DNA of 64,000 nt from Ctenosaura bakeri (GCA_948474755.1 CAOLHI010001839.1:1-64000); one strand, 5' to 3'; positions 35,531 to 47,235 are shown, counted from the first letter of the stretch. Notes: a model not told the origin generated them from the letters alone. Program-made: numbers and translations.

Positions 35531-37299
35531 GTGGTTAAATACTGGAAGACAGATAATTCAAGTATACAACCAAGGCTCAGTCACATGGAATAATAACTAA
35601 ATGAGTCTCTGGGCATCTCCAGATAAAGTAAGTGCAATGATAAATATCTAGAATTAAGACTAATAGTAGGATTCAGCTTGAAATGTGGTTTGTCATGAAT
35701 CAGCCTCTGAAAAGGGCTAAAGTTCAGCATACAGTCAACAGGTATATGTAAAATTAAAGATAAACATTCCTCTGAGAACATGTAGAGTACAATCCCCTTG
35801 ATACATCTTTAGTCCCATCTAGTTCAGTGAGGTTTGCATGTAAGTGTGTATAACATTGTAAAGATAACCAACAAACATGAAACAAGTCAAGCAGAGTAAC
35901 TGGAATGGATATAGTCATTCAAAACTAAAAGTTTTGATTAACTTTTTGCTGGTGACCCTAGTTGGGAAGTGAGAGGATGTTAGTGGATATCTAGTATGCT
36001 ATCAGTTTTTAGTGCCTCATTATTTTCTCAGATCCAAAACAAGACAAGGGAAGTGTATGCTACTGAGTCCATGGTGCAAAGATTGTAATAACATTCTAAT
36101 AAAAAATTCTAATACAAAATCCAAGGGAAAGCTCTAAACTGGTCTCAATTTGATCCTTCTATACATGTCTACTTGGAGGTAAGCTCTGCTGAATTCAATA
36201 GGTAAATGTGCATAGGATTGCTGCTTCAGTGCACTTGACTAGACCCCTTTGTCTCAGTCTAACAATTCAAATCACTTATTTGGGTTTATTAAGGGAAAAG
36301 GAAGTTGTTTAGCTTTGCAGAGTCGTTTCTGAGATTTGCTGATAGACTAAAATGCTAAGAAAACATTTACTTTAGTGCTAAGATCGAAAGTCATGTCACT
36401 CTCTCATTCTGAATTTCATCTATTCAAGTTGGGGGGGGGACTTTTTTTGGAAGGGGGACTACAGCTCCCACAATTCCCCAACCAGCATACTGCTTGTGGG
36501 ATTCTGGGAGGTAACATCTTTAAAAAATGTTCTGAAGCTTTGCATCCATAGTAAGCAAGACTTTCCCCCAAAAGAATATAATATTAGAACTCAGGGCAGA
36601 ACAATTATGGGCAAACATGATCCTGTGGCCATCTTCACTTGTCATCTGTCAGTTGTCCATTGAGTGCAGTCCAGTGAAGCAGTTGGTGAATACTGAAAAA
36701 GTTCACCTGATCCCAGAGATTAAAGCCACACAAACTTGTTCCAAACAGCATGAGCCAACACTGCACCAAATACAAGTAAGGTGAGAGATGTAGCACACAC
36801 AGCCCTGTTGTCTTAGTTTATTAACCTTGGATTGCAATGTTTAAGGATGTTGGTTGAAGTCCACATCACAATAAGCTTCCTCATCTTTAAGGGGCCAAAA
36901 AATTCTTCAGCATTTTTCAAATGTGTCTAACTCTGTTGATCTCAATCTGTTTGTCTGTGTGTATCAGACTAACCCGGAATGAGTGCTATGTTTGGTCTGG
37001 TCATGTTTATTAATAAAAGCTCTATTTTAAGCTTGGCTTTTGTAAGATCATTAGATGGTTTGGCAGAACAACTGCCCGTTCTTTACTAATGCATGTTGTT
37101 TGGCAAGATGTTAATCAGCATGCTAAAACTGTCTTTTCAAAAGAGAAAGGGAGAAAGTAGTGGGAGATGCTAGATGCTAGCTGAATTGAATATTGTAACT
37201 TTGCTTCTTCTTTTTTTTTAGGGTAACATCTTAGATCTTCTGCACATACAGTGGGGCTGTAGATGGGACCTGTGTAAGTGATGTAACATTCATAATGGC
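35531..37299. other. Unclassified intergenic DNA
   Basis: No supported gene. Holds a short palindromic ACTACAGCTCCCACAATTCC / TTGTGGGATTCTGGGAGG element (about 36459-36515) and an interspersed motif copy near 36180-36225. Confidence 0.4.
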
Positions 37300-37640
37300 A
37301 AAACTTATTAATGAGGAAGAAAACACAAGCATGGAGAGGCTGCAGCTTGGAGTGTGCGGAGGGGGGCGGAAGGGGGTGTGACCACAGTGCATAGGGGCAT
37401 GACCGCAGTGCAGGGGCATGGCTGTGGTGCGGGGGTGTGGCCGCAGTGCGCAGGGACGTGGCTACAAGCTGGGACGCCCCAGAAAACATTGCAGCTGGGG
37501 GTGAATTGCCCCCATCGCCCCTCGTCACTATGCAAATGAGAGGCTGCAACAGTTTGGTTCTTTCTGAACCTACTGGGAAAGGCAAGATTCTATATGCTTT
37601 CTTCCTTTCCCTCCCAGGGAATTAACTGAAGGCTTTATCA
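37300..37640 (+). repeat. Y-like fragment with a GTG-rich minisatellite segment
   Basis: TTATTAATGAGGAAGAAAAC, then GAGAGGCTGCAG matches the Y family, as does GAGGCTGCAACAGTTTGGTT, then ACTGGGAAAGGCAAGATTCT after it. Between them (about 37355-37535) lies a loose tandem of GGGGCATGGC/GCAGTGC words with a period near 17-20 bp, shared with 5110-5345. The long minus-strand frame (37115-37585) is a shadow of this. Confidence 0.6.
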
Positions 37641-38023
37641 CATCAGCCTCTTGTCTTGCAGTGGGTGCATTACTTAAGAAAAGGAGTCAATCAATCATTT
37701 ATTATGGTCACAGGCCAGCATGAACAAAGATAGCAAATTTTACCATAAAGTAGTTAAAATATATGGATAAATAAAATAAAGTGATGTTAAATGCAATACA
37801 ATAAATACTTCCTTTTCGTTAACAATAGTGCTAAACTAATTATGAGTAGCTCCATCCACAAATCAGAGCACATTATCTGAGTCCATATTTGAACCCCACT
37901 CCTGTGTAACTTACATGGCTAGTTAGTTCTTTATTGTTGTTCTTTACTGCTGGTTTGTCATCTGCCTGTGGGTCATGATGGTAGAGACACAAAATCTGTC
38001 TTGTTTGTAACTTGTGAGTCCTG
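37641..38023. other. No gene recognised
   Basis: Includes a LINE-tail-like TCAATCATTTATTATGGTCAC patch at about 37690. Confidence 0.4.
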
Positions 38024-38203
38024 GGCCATTTCCGCACTAGACTGTTATAGCGCTATTGTTCCACTTGCAACATCCTATCGAATCCTGGGGTTTGCAGTTT
38101 CGGGAGGGGCCAGCTGGCCCCTCTCAAAACTGCAAACCCCAGGATCCCATAGGATGTTGCAAGTGGAATAATAGTGCTATAACAGTCTAGTGCAGAAATG
38201 CTC
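38024..38203. mobile_element. P-family palindromic MITE
   Basis: Left end GGCCATTTCCGCACTAGACTG, right end AGTCTAGTGCAGAAATGCTC. Flanked by CTG on both sides (38021-38023 and 38204-38206). Arms pair through CCACTTGCAACATCCTATCG, with loop GCCAGCTGGCC. Confidence 0.85.
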
Positions 38204-38415
38204 CTGGTCAGCGAGGAGACAAGATAGGTAGGATGCGTTCTGCTTGGAATGGTTTGGCTAATAGGTATAATTAAAGCAAGATGCATTCCTTGGTAAAAAG
38301 GGCAGTATAGAAGGACATGGGTAAGAGTTATGCATTTGTTGATTAATTGGATGGTGCTGTAAAAATAAACGATCTTTTTTTGATATATTTTTAAATGATT
38401 TCATATCTTTGAAAT

Positions 38416-39345
38416 TGCTGTTGTTCTTGAGTACCATCAAGTTGACTTAGACTTATGGCAACCCTATAGATAGGAGATGCCCAATTCACCCTATCACCAA
38501 CCACCATGTTCAGGTCTTGCGGATTCAAGGACATGTCTGCCTTTGTTGAATCTGTCCCTCTGTAATGCAGTCTTCTTCTTTCCCTACTGTCTTCCACCTT
38601 ATCAAAGCATTATTGCCTTTTTTGGTGAGTCGTATCTTCTCATGGTATGGCCAAAGTACAGCAATCTGAGTTTAGGGAGGGTTCAGGCTTGTTTTGCTCT
38701 AGGACCCATTTATTTGTCTTTTTATTTGTCCAGAGTATCTGTAGAACTCTTCTCCAGCACCACATTATGAATGAGTTGATCTCATTCTTATCAGTTTTCT
38801 TCGCTGTAAGCTTTCACAGCCATAGATAAAAACTGGAAAAATACAATGCCATGGACGATACTAAATTTAGTATTCAATTCTATATCTTTACACTTCAGGA
38901 TCTTGGCTAGTTGCTTCACAGCTGCCCTTCCAAGTCCTGGTCTTCTTTTGATTTCTTGATTGCAGTCACCATTCTGATTAATGACTGGGCCAAAGTATGG
39001 AAAATTTTGAACTGTTTCAGTGCCTTCATTATCTACTTCATTATCTGCTTTAAGGTTATGTAAATCATCTGTATGTAAATCATCATTTTGTTTTCTTAAT
39101 GTTCACTTGTAAACCTGCATTTGCATTTTCTGCCTTGGCTTTCTTCATTTCCAAGTCTCTCCTGTTTTCTGCTGGCAATAAGGTGTTATTTACATATCTT
39201 AAATTATTGATGTTCCTTCCTCCACTTTGCACACTTCCTTCCTTAGAGTCTAATCCTGCTTTATGTATGATATGTTCAGCATACAAGTTAAACAGCTAGA
39301 CTGATAAAATGCAGCCTTGCCTCACCTTTTAAATTAATGGCACTT
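38416..39345 (-). repeat. Bov-B (RTE) LINE 3' region
   Basis: On the minus strand the frame at 39083-39286 reads NAGLDSKEG-like HKAGLDSKEGSVQSGGRNIN, then NLRYVNNTLLPAENRRDLEM, then NAGLQVNIKKTK. This is the Bov-B reverse-transcriptase zone around the catalytic YADD, here changed to YVNN. The rest continues downstream with decayed frames to a 3' end whose complement, CATCAAGTTGACTTAGACTT, is the same hairpin as in the SINE tails. 5'-truncated and inactive. Confidence 0.85.
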
Positions 39346-40059
39346 TGATATGACAGCCTGTTTAATTGGTGTTTTAATTTTCTAACCATTAGCTTTTCCA
39401 TCTCTATCTTGTTTTAAACTTGTTGTGATCCTCTGTTGGGAGAAAGCTGGGATATAAACAAAACAAAGCAAAATATGCTAATATCTATATTTCTGTCTTC
39501 CATTATCTTCTTCCTTGGTGATAACAAAATATTCACTCTTTTGAATAAGCTAGTCTGAGCTAGCCAATCCCACTTCTCACAAGATCCATTAGGTACCAGG
39601 ACTGTCATTCATCACTGGTCAAAACATACTTTGCTGATGATAAATAGATCCAGCATATGTAGCAAAGGAGGGCACTCAAAGGTCCTTCAACCAGGAGGTA
39701 AAGGGACTTCCTAAGTCAATCAGACCCACCCCACTGGCCAACAATTTGCTTAATCTGCAATAGTGCATGTTTAGTCTCTAGAGACCAGCTATATGGGTGC
39801 CAACCCAGGATTTAACTAGCCCAGAGCCAGGCAAAGAAAGCACAAGAACATGTATGTTTTGGAAGAGGTAGAACAGCAATAAGCAAGCAGCTGACAGAAA
39901 ATGCATTCACTTATATCCTTCCCTGGTAGGCAGAAGGTGAGTCCAAGTTAGCTCTGATGTTCTCACAAGAAAACAGGTGATCTCATGCTCTTATCTGATG
40001 GAAAGTCTAGCTGGGATAAAAAAGTGGGCCCAGTGTTGCTGTGACTTTTTAAAATATTT
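39346..40059. other. LINE tail and unclassified DNA
   Basis: At about 39350-39475 is an L2/CR1-like 3' tail (CTCTGTTGGGAGAAAGCTGG, GATATAAACAAAACAAAG). The remainder shows no gene. Confidence 0.4.
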
Positions 40060-41755
40060 GCACTTTCCTAGAGTAGATCATAAAACAGACAGTCTGTAAG
40101 TACTTAGAAAGGAAAGTCATGCTCACTAAAAGCCAACAAAGGTTTCCCCAAAAGCAAGTCATGACAGACTAATCTCTCTGTCTTTCTTTCTCTCTCTCTT
40201 CTATAGAGTTACAAGCTTGGTAGATGAAGGGAATGCTGTGGATGTAGCACGTCTTGATTTCAGTAAGGTCTTTAAGAAGCTCCTCCTTGATATTCCTGCA
40301 GATGAGGCAGTAAAATTTGGGCCAGACAAGGCTATTGTTACATAGATTTGTAATTGTTTGACCAATGTTACCCAAAGGGTGCTGACTAATATTACCCCAA
40401 AAGATGGGGGACCTTGAGGTCCTTTAGCAGTACCCATGCCTCATGAAAACGTGGGAGATTATAGCTCAGCCTGTGAGAAGTGAGGTAACCTTGAGGGATC
40501 TTTTCATCTTCGTATACCAGTACTAACCATAGGACACCAGCTGAAAATCAAAAAGCTTTTTTGGAGGTATGCACAAACATGTAAGCAATCAAGCAGTCTC
40601 ATGAACCACGCAAGGCTAGCAGAAGGAAAGTAGAGGAAAGTTGGATAGTGAAAGTTTGGTGTGAAGTGAGCGAAAGTTACCATTCCTGAAGCAGCAGAGG
40701 ATCGAAGCAAGAAGTCTCAAACTAGGGGAGTCTGAGGGCATTACAATGAACTGGAAGCTGGGGGCCCACATGCAGTGTAACACACTAATGTGAGTCTAAA
40801 GTATTAACAACAAACCATAGGCTGAGACAGAGTTAAATAATTCTTTTTCTGCCCTGAGAGGAGTGTGTTAATTGCTCTCTAGCAGAGCCAACAAAGGGGT
40901 CTGGAAGGTTCTGGTTGTCTTTGTGGCAGGTGACAAAGCATTGAAGGAAATCACAACAGCTTCTTTATAACTGGAAAGTTGAAGCAACAGAGGGACAGCT
41001 TCCATGGGAAGATATAACAGAATGTCAGACTTTTGGATGCTCCTTCTAGCAGCTTCATTCGCTATTGTTTCCTAGGTCTGGTTACTTTAGAGGACCATCT
41101 AAAACTCATCAGGTCAAGCTTTCTGACTGATCCACCTAAACTTATGACCTGGCCATGTTGGAATCCTGGAACTCCAGGAAGCTTCCAGTCAGAATCCTTT
41201 ACTTTCCACACAGCTTTTATCCATAAGCGTAAGGTTTATATTTATTTCATGCCAATTAAACAGCATTTATAGCCAATCATATTATAACATAGATTGGGAA
41301 TGTACGGCATGGTAGCACCAACTGCACCTCTTTATCCTAGAGAGAAGTGACTAGTGAAGTGCCAAAGAGTTCTGTTCCAATGCTATTCAACATCTTTATA
41401 AATTATTTGGATCATGGAATAGAGGACATTCTTATCAAATTTGCAGATGACACCAGATTAAGTGGGTAGCTAAAATGCCAGAGGACAGGATCAGAATTCA
41501 AAATGACCTTGACAGATTAGAGAGTTGGCCCAAAAATAACAAAATGAATTTCAACAGGGAGAAATGTAAGATACTATATACTTCAGCAGAAAAAATGAAA
41601 TGTGCAGATATAGGACACCTGGCTTGATCATAGTACATGTGAAAGAGATCTAGGAGTCTTAGGACAGCACAAGCCAAACATGAGTCAACACTGCGATGTG
41701 GCAGTTTAAAAAGCCAATGTGATTCTAGGCTGCATCAATAGGAGTATATTTTCTA
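40060..41755 (+). repeat. CR1-type LINE, internal reverse-transcriptase region
   Basis: Broken frames match CR1 reverse transcriptase: SLVDEGNAVDVARLDFSKVF near 40210-40270, the ICN-LTNVTQRV zone near 40345-40385, and [19 protein letters not shown], then [11 protein letters not shown] near 41355-41470, which keeps the catalytic FADD. An unrelated stretch of about 900 bp (about 40420-41300) separates the two parts, a probable insertion. Many stops are present, so it is dead. Confidence 0.8.
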
Positions 41756-41757
41756 AT

Positions 41758-41905
41758 GGCCTTTCTGCCCTACCCTGTGGAATGCTGGGGTTTGTAGTCT
41801 ACCGAGGCCAGAGAGCTCTCTGACTGAGAGTTCTAAATGCCCTGCCCTAAACTGCAACACCCAGGATTCCATAGGGTGTTGAAAGTGGAATAATAGCAGT
41901 ATGTC
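41758..41905. mobile_element. P-family MITE, decayed
   Basis: GGCCTTTCTGCCCTACCCTG, GGAATGCTGGGGTTTGTAGT, the long-loop words CAGAGAGCTCTCTGACTGAG, then CCAGGATTCCATAGGGTGTT and GTGGAATAATAGCAGTA. The right end is eroded. It abuts the end of the CR1 piece. Confidence 0.65.
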
Positions 41906-42921
41906 AGTGCTGGCATTGATGCACATTGTTTGTCACATTGAATGAGTCCTGATGTTTATCGGGCATATCAAGTACTTTTCTGGCTTTGCTCCATAGTAAC
42001 AACAGAAGACCTCTGCTGGATAAGGATGTTACACAATGGCAAAATTCTAATTCCTGCAATCAGTAAGTCTACTTATGAAGAGGTAAATCCCCAACATGAT
42101 TCTGACCCATTTTCTTAGACATCTTACATGAAGTACAAAATGGAGGCTGCAGTCAGCCCCACACTGACTCCTTCTGAAGGCCTAAGAATGCTGACCATCT
42201 TGACAGAGTATGCCATTCATTGTACAATATTGTACAATTAGTGTAACTTTATTGTAAGGATTAGATCCAGATCATGCAAACTGAGAGGCAGATCCACTGA
42301 AAGAAATGAGCTTTATATTAGCCATGACTTACTAGCCCCAAAGGATTCAATGGGCCTGCTTTAAGTCTGGATGCAGTTCTGAATATTTAACTATAGTGTC
42401 AGAGTTTGCCAATTCCGAACAGTGAGGCAGTTGCTGGTCTTTTGAGAGCTGGCACTACTCATGCACAAATGTTCCCAGCTGGCAAGCCTTGGTGTCACTG
42501 CAATGCAGTTAGCACTAATCCTGCCTTGGCAATAGCCTGTGTGTCGTTACCCAGCATGCCTTGCTGAACAATTTTACTTTTATAAATAGAGTTAGCAGAA
42601 TGCTGAAATGGATGGGAGGAGGTAGGCATGGAGTTTCCTGGGATGAATGGATATGGCATGAGCACAATTTGCAGAATTTGTCTTTTCCCTCCACGCTCAT
42701 CTTCCTGACTTGTGGAGTCACTTCAAAAAAATATATTCTAGTGTTTCCAAAAGGCACAGTGATTTCCAAGCTATACTCTGCAAAACACTAAGGTTCCTCC
42801 AAAGCTCAAACATTTTTCTTTTTTGATCTGCAGCTCCCAAACATCTGATGGATTCTGGGAGTCCAAGAGTAATCCAATGGAAGGACTCACAACTCAACAA
42901 TTGATTCAATGAGTCTACTCT
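41906..42921. other. No gene recognised
   Basis: About 1 kb of unclassified DNA; frames at 42515-42936 have no recognisable domain. Confidence 0.4.
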
Positions 42922-43120
42922 TATTGTTGCCTTCAAGTCATTTCTAACTTATGGCAACCCTAAAGAGATCCTATCACAGAGTTTTCTTGGCAAGATTTGT
43001 TGGGAGGGGGGTGCCTTTGCCTTTATTTGAGGCTGAGAGAGTGTGATTTGCCCAGTGAGTTTCCATGACTAAGGATTTGAACCTGATCTCCAGAGTCTCA
43101 AACCAGTACACCACACACCC
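42922..43120 (-). repeat. Sauria-type SINE, minus strand
   Basis: TTATTGTTGCCTTCAAGTC tail complement, then CTAACTTATGGCAACCCTAA, GAGAGAGTGTGATTTGCCC, and the head complement ending AAACCAGTACACCACAC. Confidence 0.85.
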
Positions 43121-44090
43121 TATCCGAAAGACTTCTGCTGCCTTGAAAATGTCCAGTTTCGCTCTCCTTGTCCCACTGCAAAATAGATTCAGCTCATTTC
43201 AGAGTCTGAATGTTTATTATGACATGTTAAGTTCTTCTAAAGAAAGGTAAGAAAGAGAAAGAGATGGATACTGGTCTGGAAAGACAGTTGACAACATTAC
43301 ACAGAACAAGCTATCAGACTCAGCCCCACCTTGGCTGCACCAACTGCCCCTCAACTTCTCATCTCCTGGCTTCTAAGATATGAGGACCCAAATGAATTCC
43401 ACTGCTATTTTCCCTAGTGAAAGCTTTTTCTTCACCTGATCCTGGGGCTATTGCCTGGCTTACATATCATTATATGTGGGGGATCAAATTGTGCTGTAAA
43501 GTTGACAAAAATGACAATTTCGTATCAGTTTTTCCCCCTTTGAAATTCTAAATCACGATGCAAAGCTCCTTGGCTAATCCAGTCAGATTTAAATTTAATC
43601 CCTTGCCTACATGGTAGATTTGTGTAAAGGTATTTGAGCGATTTATATGGACACCATTAACCTCTGTGGAGCCTTGCTTCTTCACATACCTTCGAAACAC
43701 AATCTAACGGAGGAAGGTGAGACCCCAAAGGCCTCTTCTGCTTAACAATTGCTTTTCACTTTGCTCTCTGAACTGTGCGAAATCAAGGAGGGAAAGAGTC
43801 CTGCTCTGTCACACTGAAACAAGCTTTTTGGGTACAATCGGCAAACATGACTTAACTGTCCGACATCAACTAGCAAGCTGGACTCGCCTTACAGAAGTGG
43901 TATTTGATAATGGATGGGGGACACCGGTCTATGAATCAAGAAGTCTTATATCTGATTCTCATGGCTATTATGCCCTTAATAGCAGGCTATAGCCAAGCCA
44001 CTACTGCAATCTAAAACACACACGCCATTTGCACCATGATAATAATAAAGTGATTGTTATGAGCTGTTGCTGAAAAATCTATTACCCTCC
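43121..44090. other. No gene recognised
   Basis: Includes a 91-codon plus-strand frame at 43717-43992 that I could not relate to any family; no flanking splice sites or context make it convincing. Confidence 0.4.
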
Positions 44091-44249
44091 CATACTCCTT
44101 GTTTATTTTTAATTTTTATTTAATTTTTTTTATGTGTGTATTTATCAGAGTGATTAACAAACAGATATACATACAGAAAAATATTGCAGAAGTTAATAGA
44201 AAACCATTAGTACTTCTCATATCACTAACAAATTAATTATCCCAATAAG

Positions 44250-44300
<51 letters not shown>

Positions 44301-44662
44301 CAAATGTATTAATGTTCCTACTGCTATACTCTTCCCTCCCTTCTTCCTTCCTCTATCCCCCTAGGGAAGGAATTTTTATTTAAAACTCCTTTCCTTCAGT
44401 GTGGAGAACTGTATTAATTTTTTTTTATAATTTTTTACCCTTCCTCTTCTTTAATTGTTTCTATTAGTTTATACTAATTCTTTAGCCAATCACCCCCTTT
44501 TGACTGACCCATGTACCCCATTTTTCTTTCCAAGATAAAATCAAACATGCATATATTATATTGCCATCTATCTACCTTCCATTTTTGTTCATCCTTCCAT
44601 CTGAATGGACTCATTGTCCACACTCTATCACTCTACCATAATTCAACTTTATGCTATTGTAA
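44091..44662 (-). repeat. AT-rich LINE 3'-UTR-like stretch with (GATA)n
   Basis: T-rich on the plus strand with ACCCTCCCATACTCCTTG and TTTATCAGAGTGATTAACAA words similar in style to the repeat at 1336-1660. A (GATA)n microsatellite of about 50 bp (44251-44300) lies inside. The LINE assignment is tentative. Confidence 0.4.
44251..44300. repeat. (GATA)n microsatellite
   Basis: About 12 perfect tetranucleotide units. Confidence 0.97.
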
Positions 44663-45277
44663 GTCGGTTCCAATGATGTAGACTCCAGTCAACTGACTCG
44701 GACTCAAGTTGGACTTAAGTTGCTCCAGTGACTTGACTCGGACTCGACTTGGCAATAAATGATGCACTGACTCGACTCAACTTGGGACTTGCATATTTTT
44801 AGTGATTGACTTGTTGTCCCTTACTATTTTGAACAAGGCTTCCATCTCTTTTTGCCTACTGGTCACATGATGATCTGTCTCAAGCACAAAATGTGGGTGC
44901 ATTTGTCAGAGGGAAACAGCAAAACAGGTTAGGCAATGGGCTAGAGGCGGGTTTGAGGTCTGCTTCTTAAACTTTTCCTAAGAGCGGAAGGCAAGGCTTG
45001 CCCTCGAATGCAGGGTGCATTTCTCAGAAGGGAACAGCAAATGTTTTAGGCAACAGGCTTGAGGAGGAAGAGTCTTCCCTTCTAAAGCTTTTGAAGCTTC
45101 AGGAATCAGAAGTAAGAAGGATCCTACTTCCAACTTCTGAAAAATCTTCCAGCTTCTGACATAGGAAGTAAGAAGGATCCTGTTCCCTACGTCCAAAGCT
45201 GCAGGTGGCAAAAGCACAAATTTGGAGGGCCGTCTCTGCTTAAATTGTTACAAATGAATTTATTCAACTCTGTCCAA

Positions 45278-45924
45278 GGCCCTTTTCGCACGGGCCTTTG
45301 CTCGCGCGACAGCCCCGTGAGCCTCGCGGGAGTGGGAGCGTCGCTCCACACAACGCACTCCCACTTCCGCCCGGCTCACGGGGCTGAAGCGGCGCGAGCG
45401 CGGGTTTTTGATTTTCGCGTCCAAGCGAAAATCACCCCGCGCTCACGCAACGCTCCCGGCGCCCACCCGCACTTACCTTTCGTGCGGAGCCTCCGGGAGC
45501 CGGCCGGGTCGCGCTTCCTTCCCTCCGCCCCTGCGGAAGGAAGGAGCGGGGCGGGGAGGTAGCGCGACTGACGCGACGCCAGCTTCGCGTGCGTGCGCCG
45601 GTGGGGACACGACACCGCCCGCTTCGCGCGCGCGGGGGGAGGAATCCGGTGCGCGTGGGGGAGGGATCCGGCGCGCGCGGGGGGAGGGATCCGGCGCGCG
45701 CGGGGGGAGGAATCCGGCGCGCGTGGGGGGAGGAATCCGGCGCGAGGTCTCCCGCTTCGCACGGGGGAGGGCGGCTTGCGCGGCAAGCCTCCTTCGGTGC
45801 CGCTTCCCCGCTGGTTCCTTCGCCTGCGGAAGGAAGGAGGGGGAAGCGGCAGCCTCCCGGAGGAGCCTTCTTGCGCTTGCCAGCCTCTCCCGCTTGCGCT
45901 AGAAGCCTCAGTGCGAAAAGGGCC
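45278..45924 (-). mobile_element. G-family CpG-rich MITE (subfamily A) with internal minisatellite
   Basis: Ends GGCCCTTTTCGCACGGGCC and AGTGCGAAAAGGGCC, with CAA on both sides (45275-45277 and 45925-45927). On the minus strand it carries the donor AAAGGTAAGTGCGG (GT 45475-45476). Paired GTGAGCCTCGCGGGAG and GGCTCACGGGGC arms and GATTTTCGCG/GCGAAAATC are intact. Unlike other copies it has five 22-23-bp tandem units at about 45630-45745. The open frames here (up to 187 codons, both strands, all overlapping) are Arg/Gly/Ala/Pro composition artefacts. Confidence 0.9.
45630..45745. repeat. 23-bp GC-rich minisatellite inside a G element
   Basis: Five units with GGATCCGGCGCGCGCGGGG or GGAATCCGGCGCGCGTGGGG; ATCC recurs at about 45644, 45666, 45689, 45712 and 45735. 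Confidence 0.9.
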
Positions 45925-46028
45925 CAAAAATTCTGGCATTTAGGTTGGGGTATAAAGTTGACACCCAGACTTGAGACTTGACTTGAGACTTGGAGTAAAA
46001 AGACTTTAACTACATCACTGGTTGGTTC

Positions 46029-47235
46029 ACAATCATGTAACCACCCAACAGGATTGTAGTCATAGTTTTAGGGGAGACTAGTTCTCCCTTTTTATAACAT
46101 GGGATACATTAAACAAATATTTTTGGTCAGATCTGTAATGTGTAGTTTTAGATATTTGTAACTTTAGATATGCATAGTTTATGATTATAGGTTTGTGATT
46201 TCTGATATTTGTAGTTTGTAATATTATGTTTTCATGTTAAATCTCAAGTGCCGACTCTTACTAGGAAGAGTGAGGCATTGATCAAATAAGCAACTGAGGG
46301 CTCCGTCTCTGTGTGTAAGCAACAGCCCTCTTTTCCCATTTGTAACAGATAGTTCTCCCTTCACCTTTCAGTGCCCCTGCTTTTTGCATATTTCTCTTCG
46401 TTTCCTCCCTTTAAAATAGAAAACACTCTTTTTAACATCAATATCTGCTTGTTGGGTGGAGGCATGGGCTTTATCTGGGACATCAAACATCTTAACAAGA
46501 TGGATCCCAGATAAATCACATACCTCATTAGCAGGTGCATGATTACCTCTTTATTCTGAAGGTTTGGGTTATTCTTACCTTTTAAAAAAAAGAAGGAAAA
46601 ATTCTTCTTTTATATTTGCTTGAAGCTATAAACCAAAGAAACAGTCTTGACACCAAACATAAACTCAGGTGGGGTGACAATCAGGTTGATATGTGAAGAT
46701 AATTATAAAGGAAGCTGTGATGAACCTCATGGCATTCTTAGATTCATGGTACACATGGATGAGTTTCAGTTGATCTTGGCCTTCTCATTGGCCTGAGGCA
46801 GTAAATTCTTTTTCCTCTTACACCCCCTCCAACCTGCCCTCCCCATACTCAGCTTCTTCCTCTTACCATTTAAATGGTTTGTCACTGCATTATCCTCCAA
46901 ATAAAGTGCCTGTAATGACAGTTTTGCAACAACAACAACAAAAATGGAATGACACTTAGCTGGGAGGCCCAGTGAACCTGCAAGAAAAATAAACAGAGAA
47001 AAGGCAGGTAGGGTGGGAGATGGAATGAAAAAGGAAAGAGGAGCGGGGAAAGGGGAAAAAATTGCTGGAAGGCTTGATGGGAAATTGTCACTGTAATGTA
47101 CTGTGAGAGAGCATTCCCTTTGGCTTCCTCTGATTCATAGGTGAACTTTGGATGCTTAGAGGGGAAATAGTTGGATTGACATAGAGAATGATTTTTCAAT
47201 TTGTTATGTATTGGAATGGCATCTGTGCCATATTA
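46029..47235. other. No gene recognised
   Basis: About 1.2 kb of unclassified DNA. A 105-codon minus-strand frame (46882-47199) rich in Phe/Leu/Pro/Ser reflects a purine-rich plus strand and has no domain. Confidence 0.4.

Larger units (their letters stand above)
44671..46020 (-). mobile_element. hAT-like non-autonomous element, copy 3, split by a G element
   Basis: Ends CAATGATGTAGACTCC and CTACATCACTG, flanked by GTCGGTTC (44663-44670) and GTTGGTTC (46021-46028), an 8-bp duplication with one mismatch. GACTC/GACTTG words are dense in the first 150 bp and the last 60 bp. The G element at 45278-45924 lies within; without it the element is about 700 bp. Confidence 0.87.

Noticed and set aside
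39083..39286. 67-codon minus-strand frame with reverse-transcriptase similarity
   Set aside because: Fragment of a dead Bov-B LINE with a changed catalytic motif; annotated as a repeat.
43717..43992. 91-codon plus-strand frame in non-repeat DNA
   Set aside because: No recognisable domain, codon bias or splice sites; length is within chance expectation for this window.
45376..45939. 187-codon minus-strand open frame with overlapping plus frames of 116-164 codons
   Set aside because: Lies in a G element with very high GC; frames are open on both strands at once, the protein is Arg/Gly/Ala/Pro-rich, it includes a minisatellite, and similar frames occur in every other G copy.
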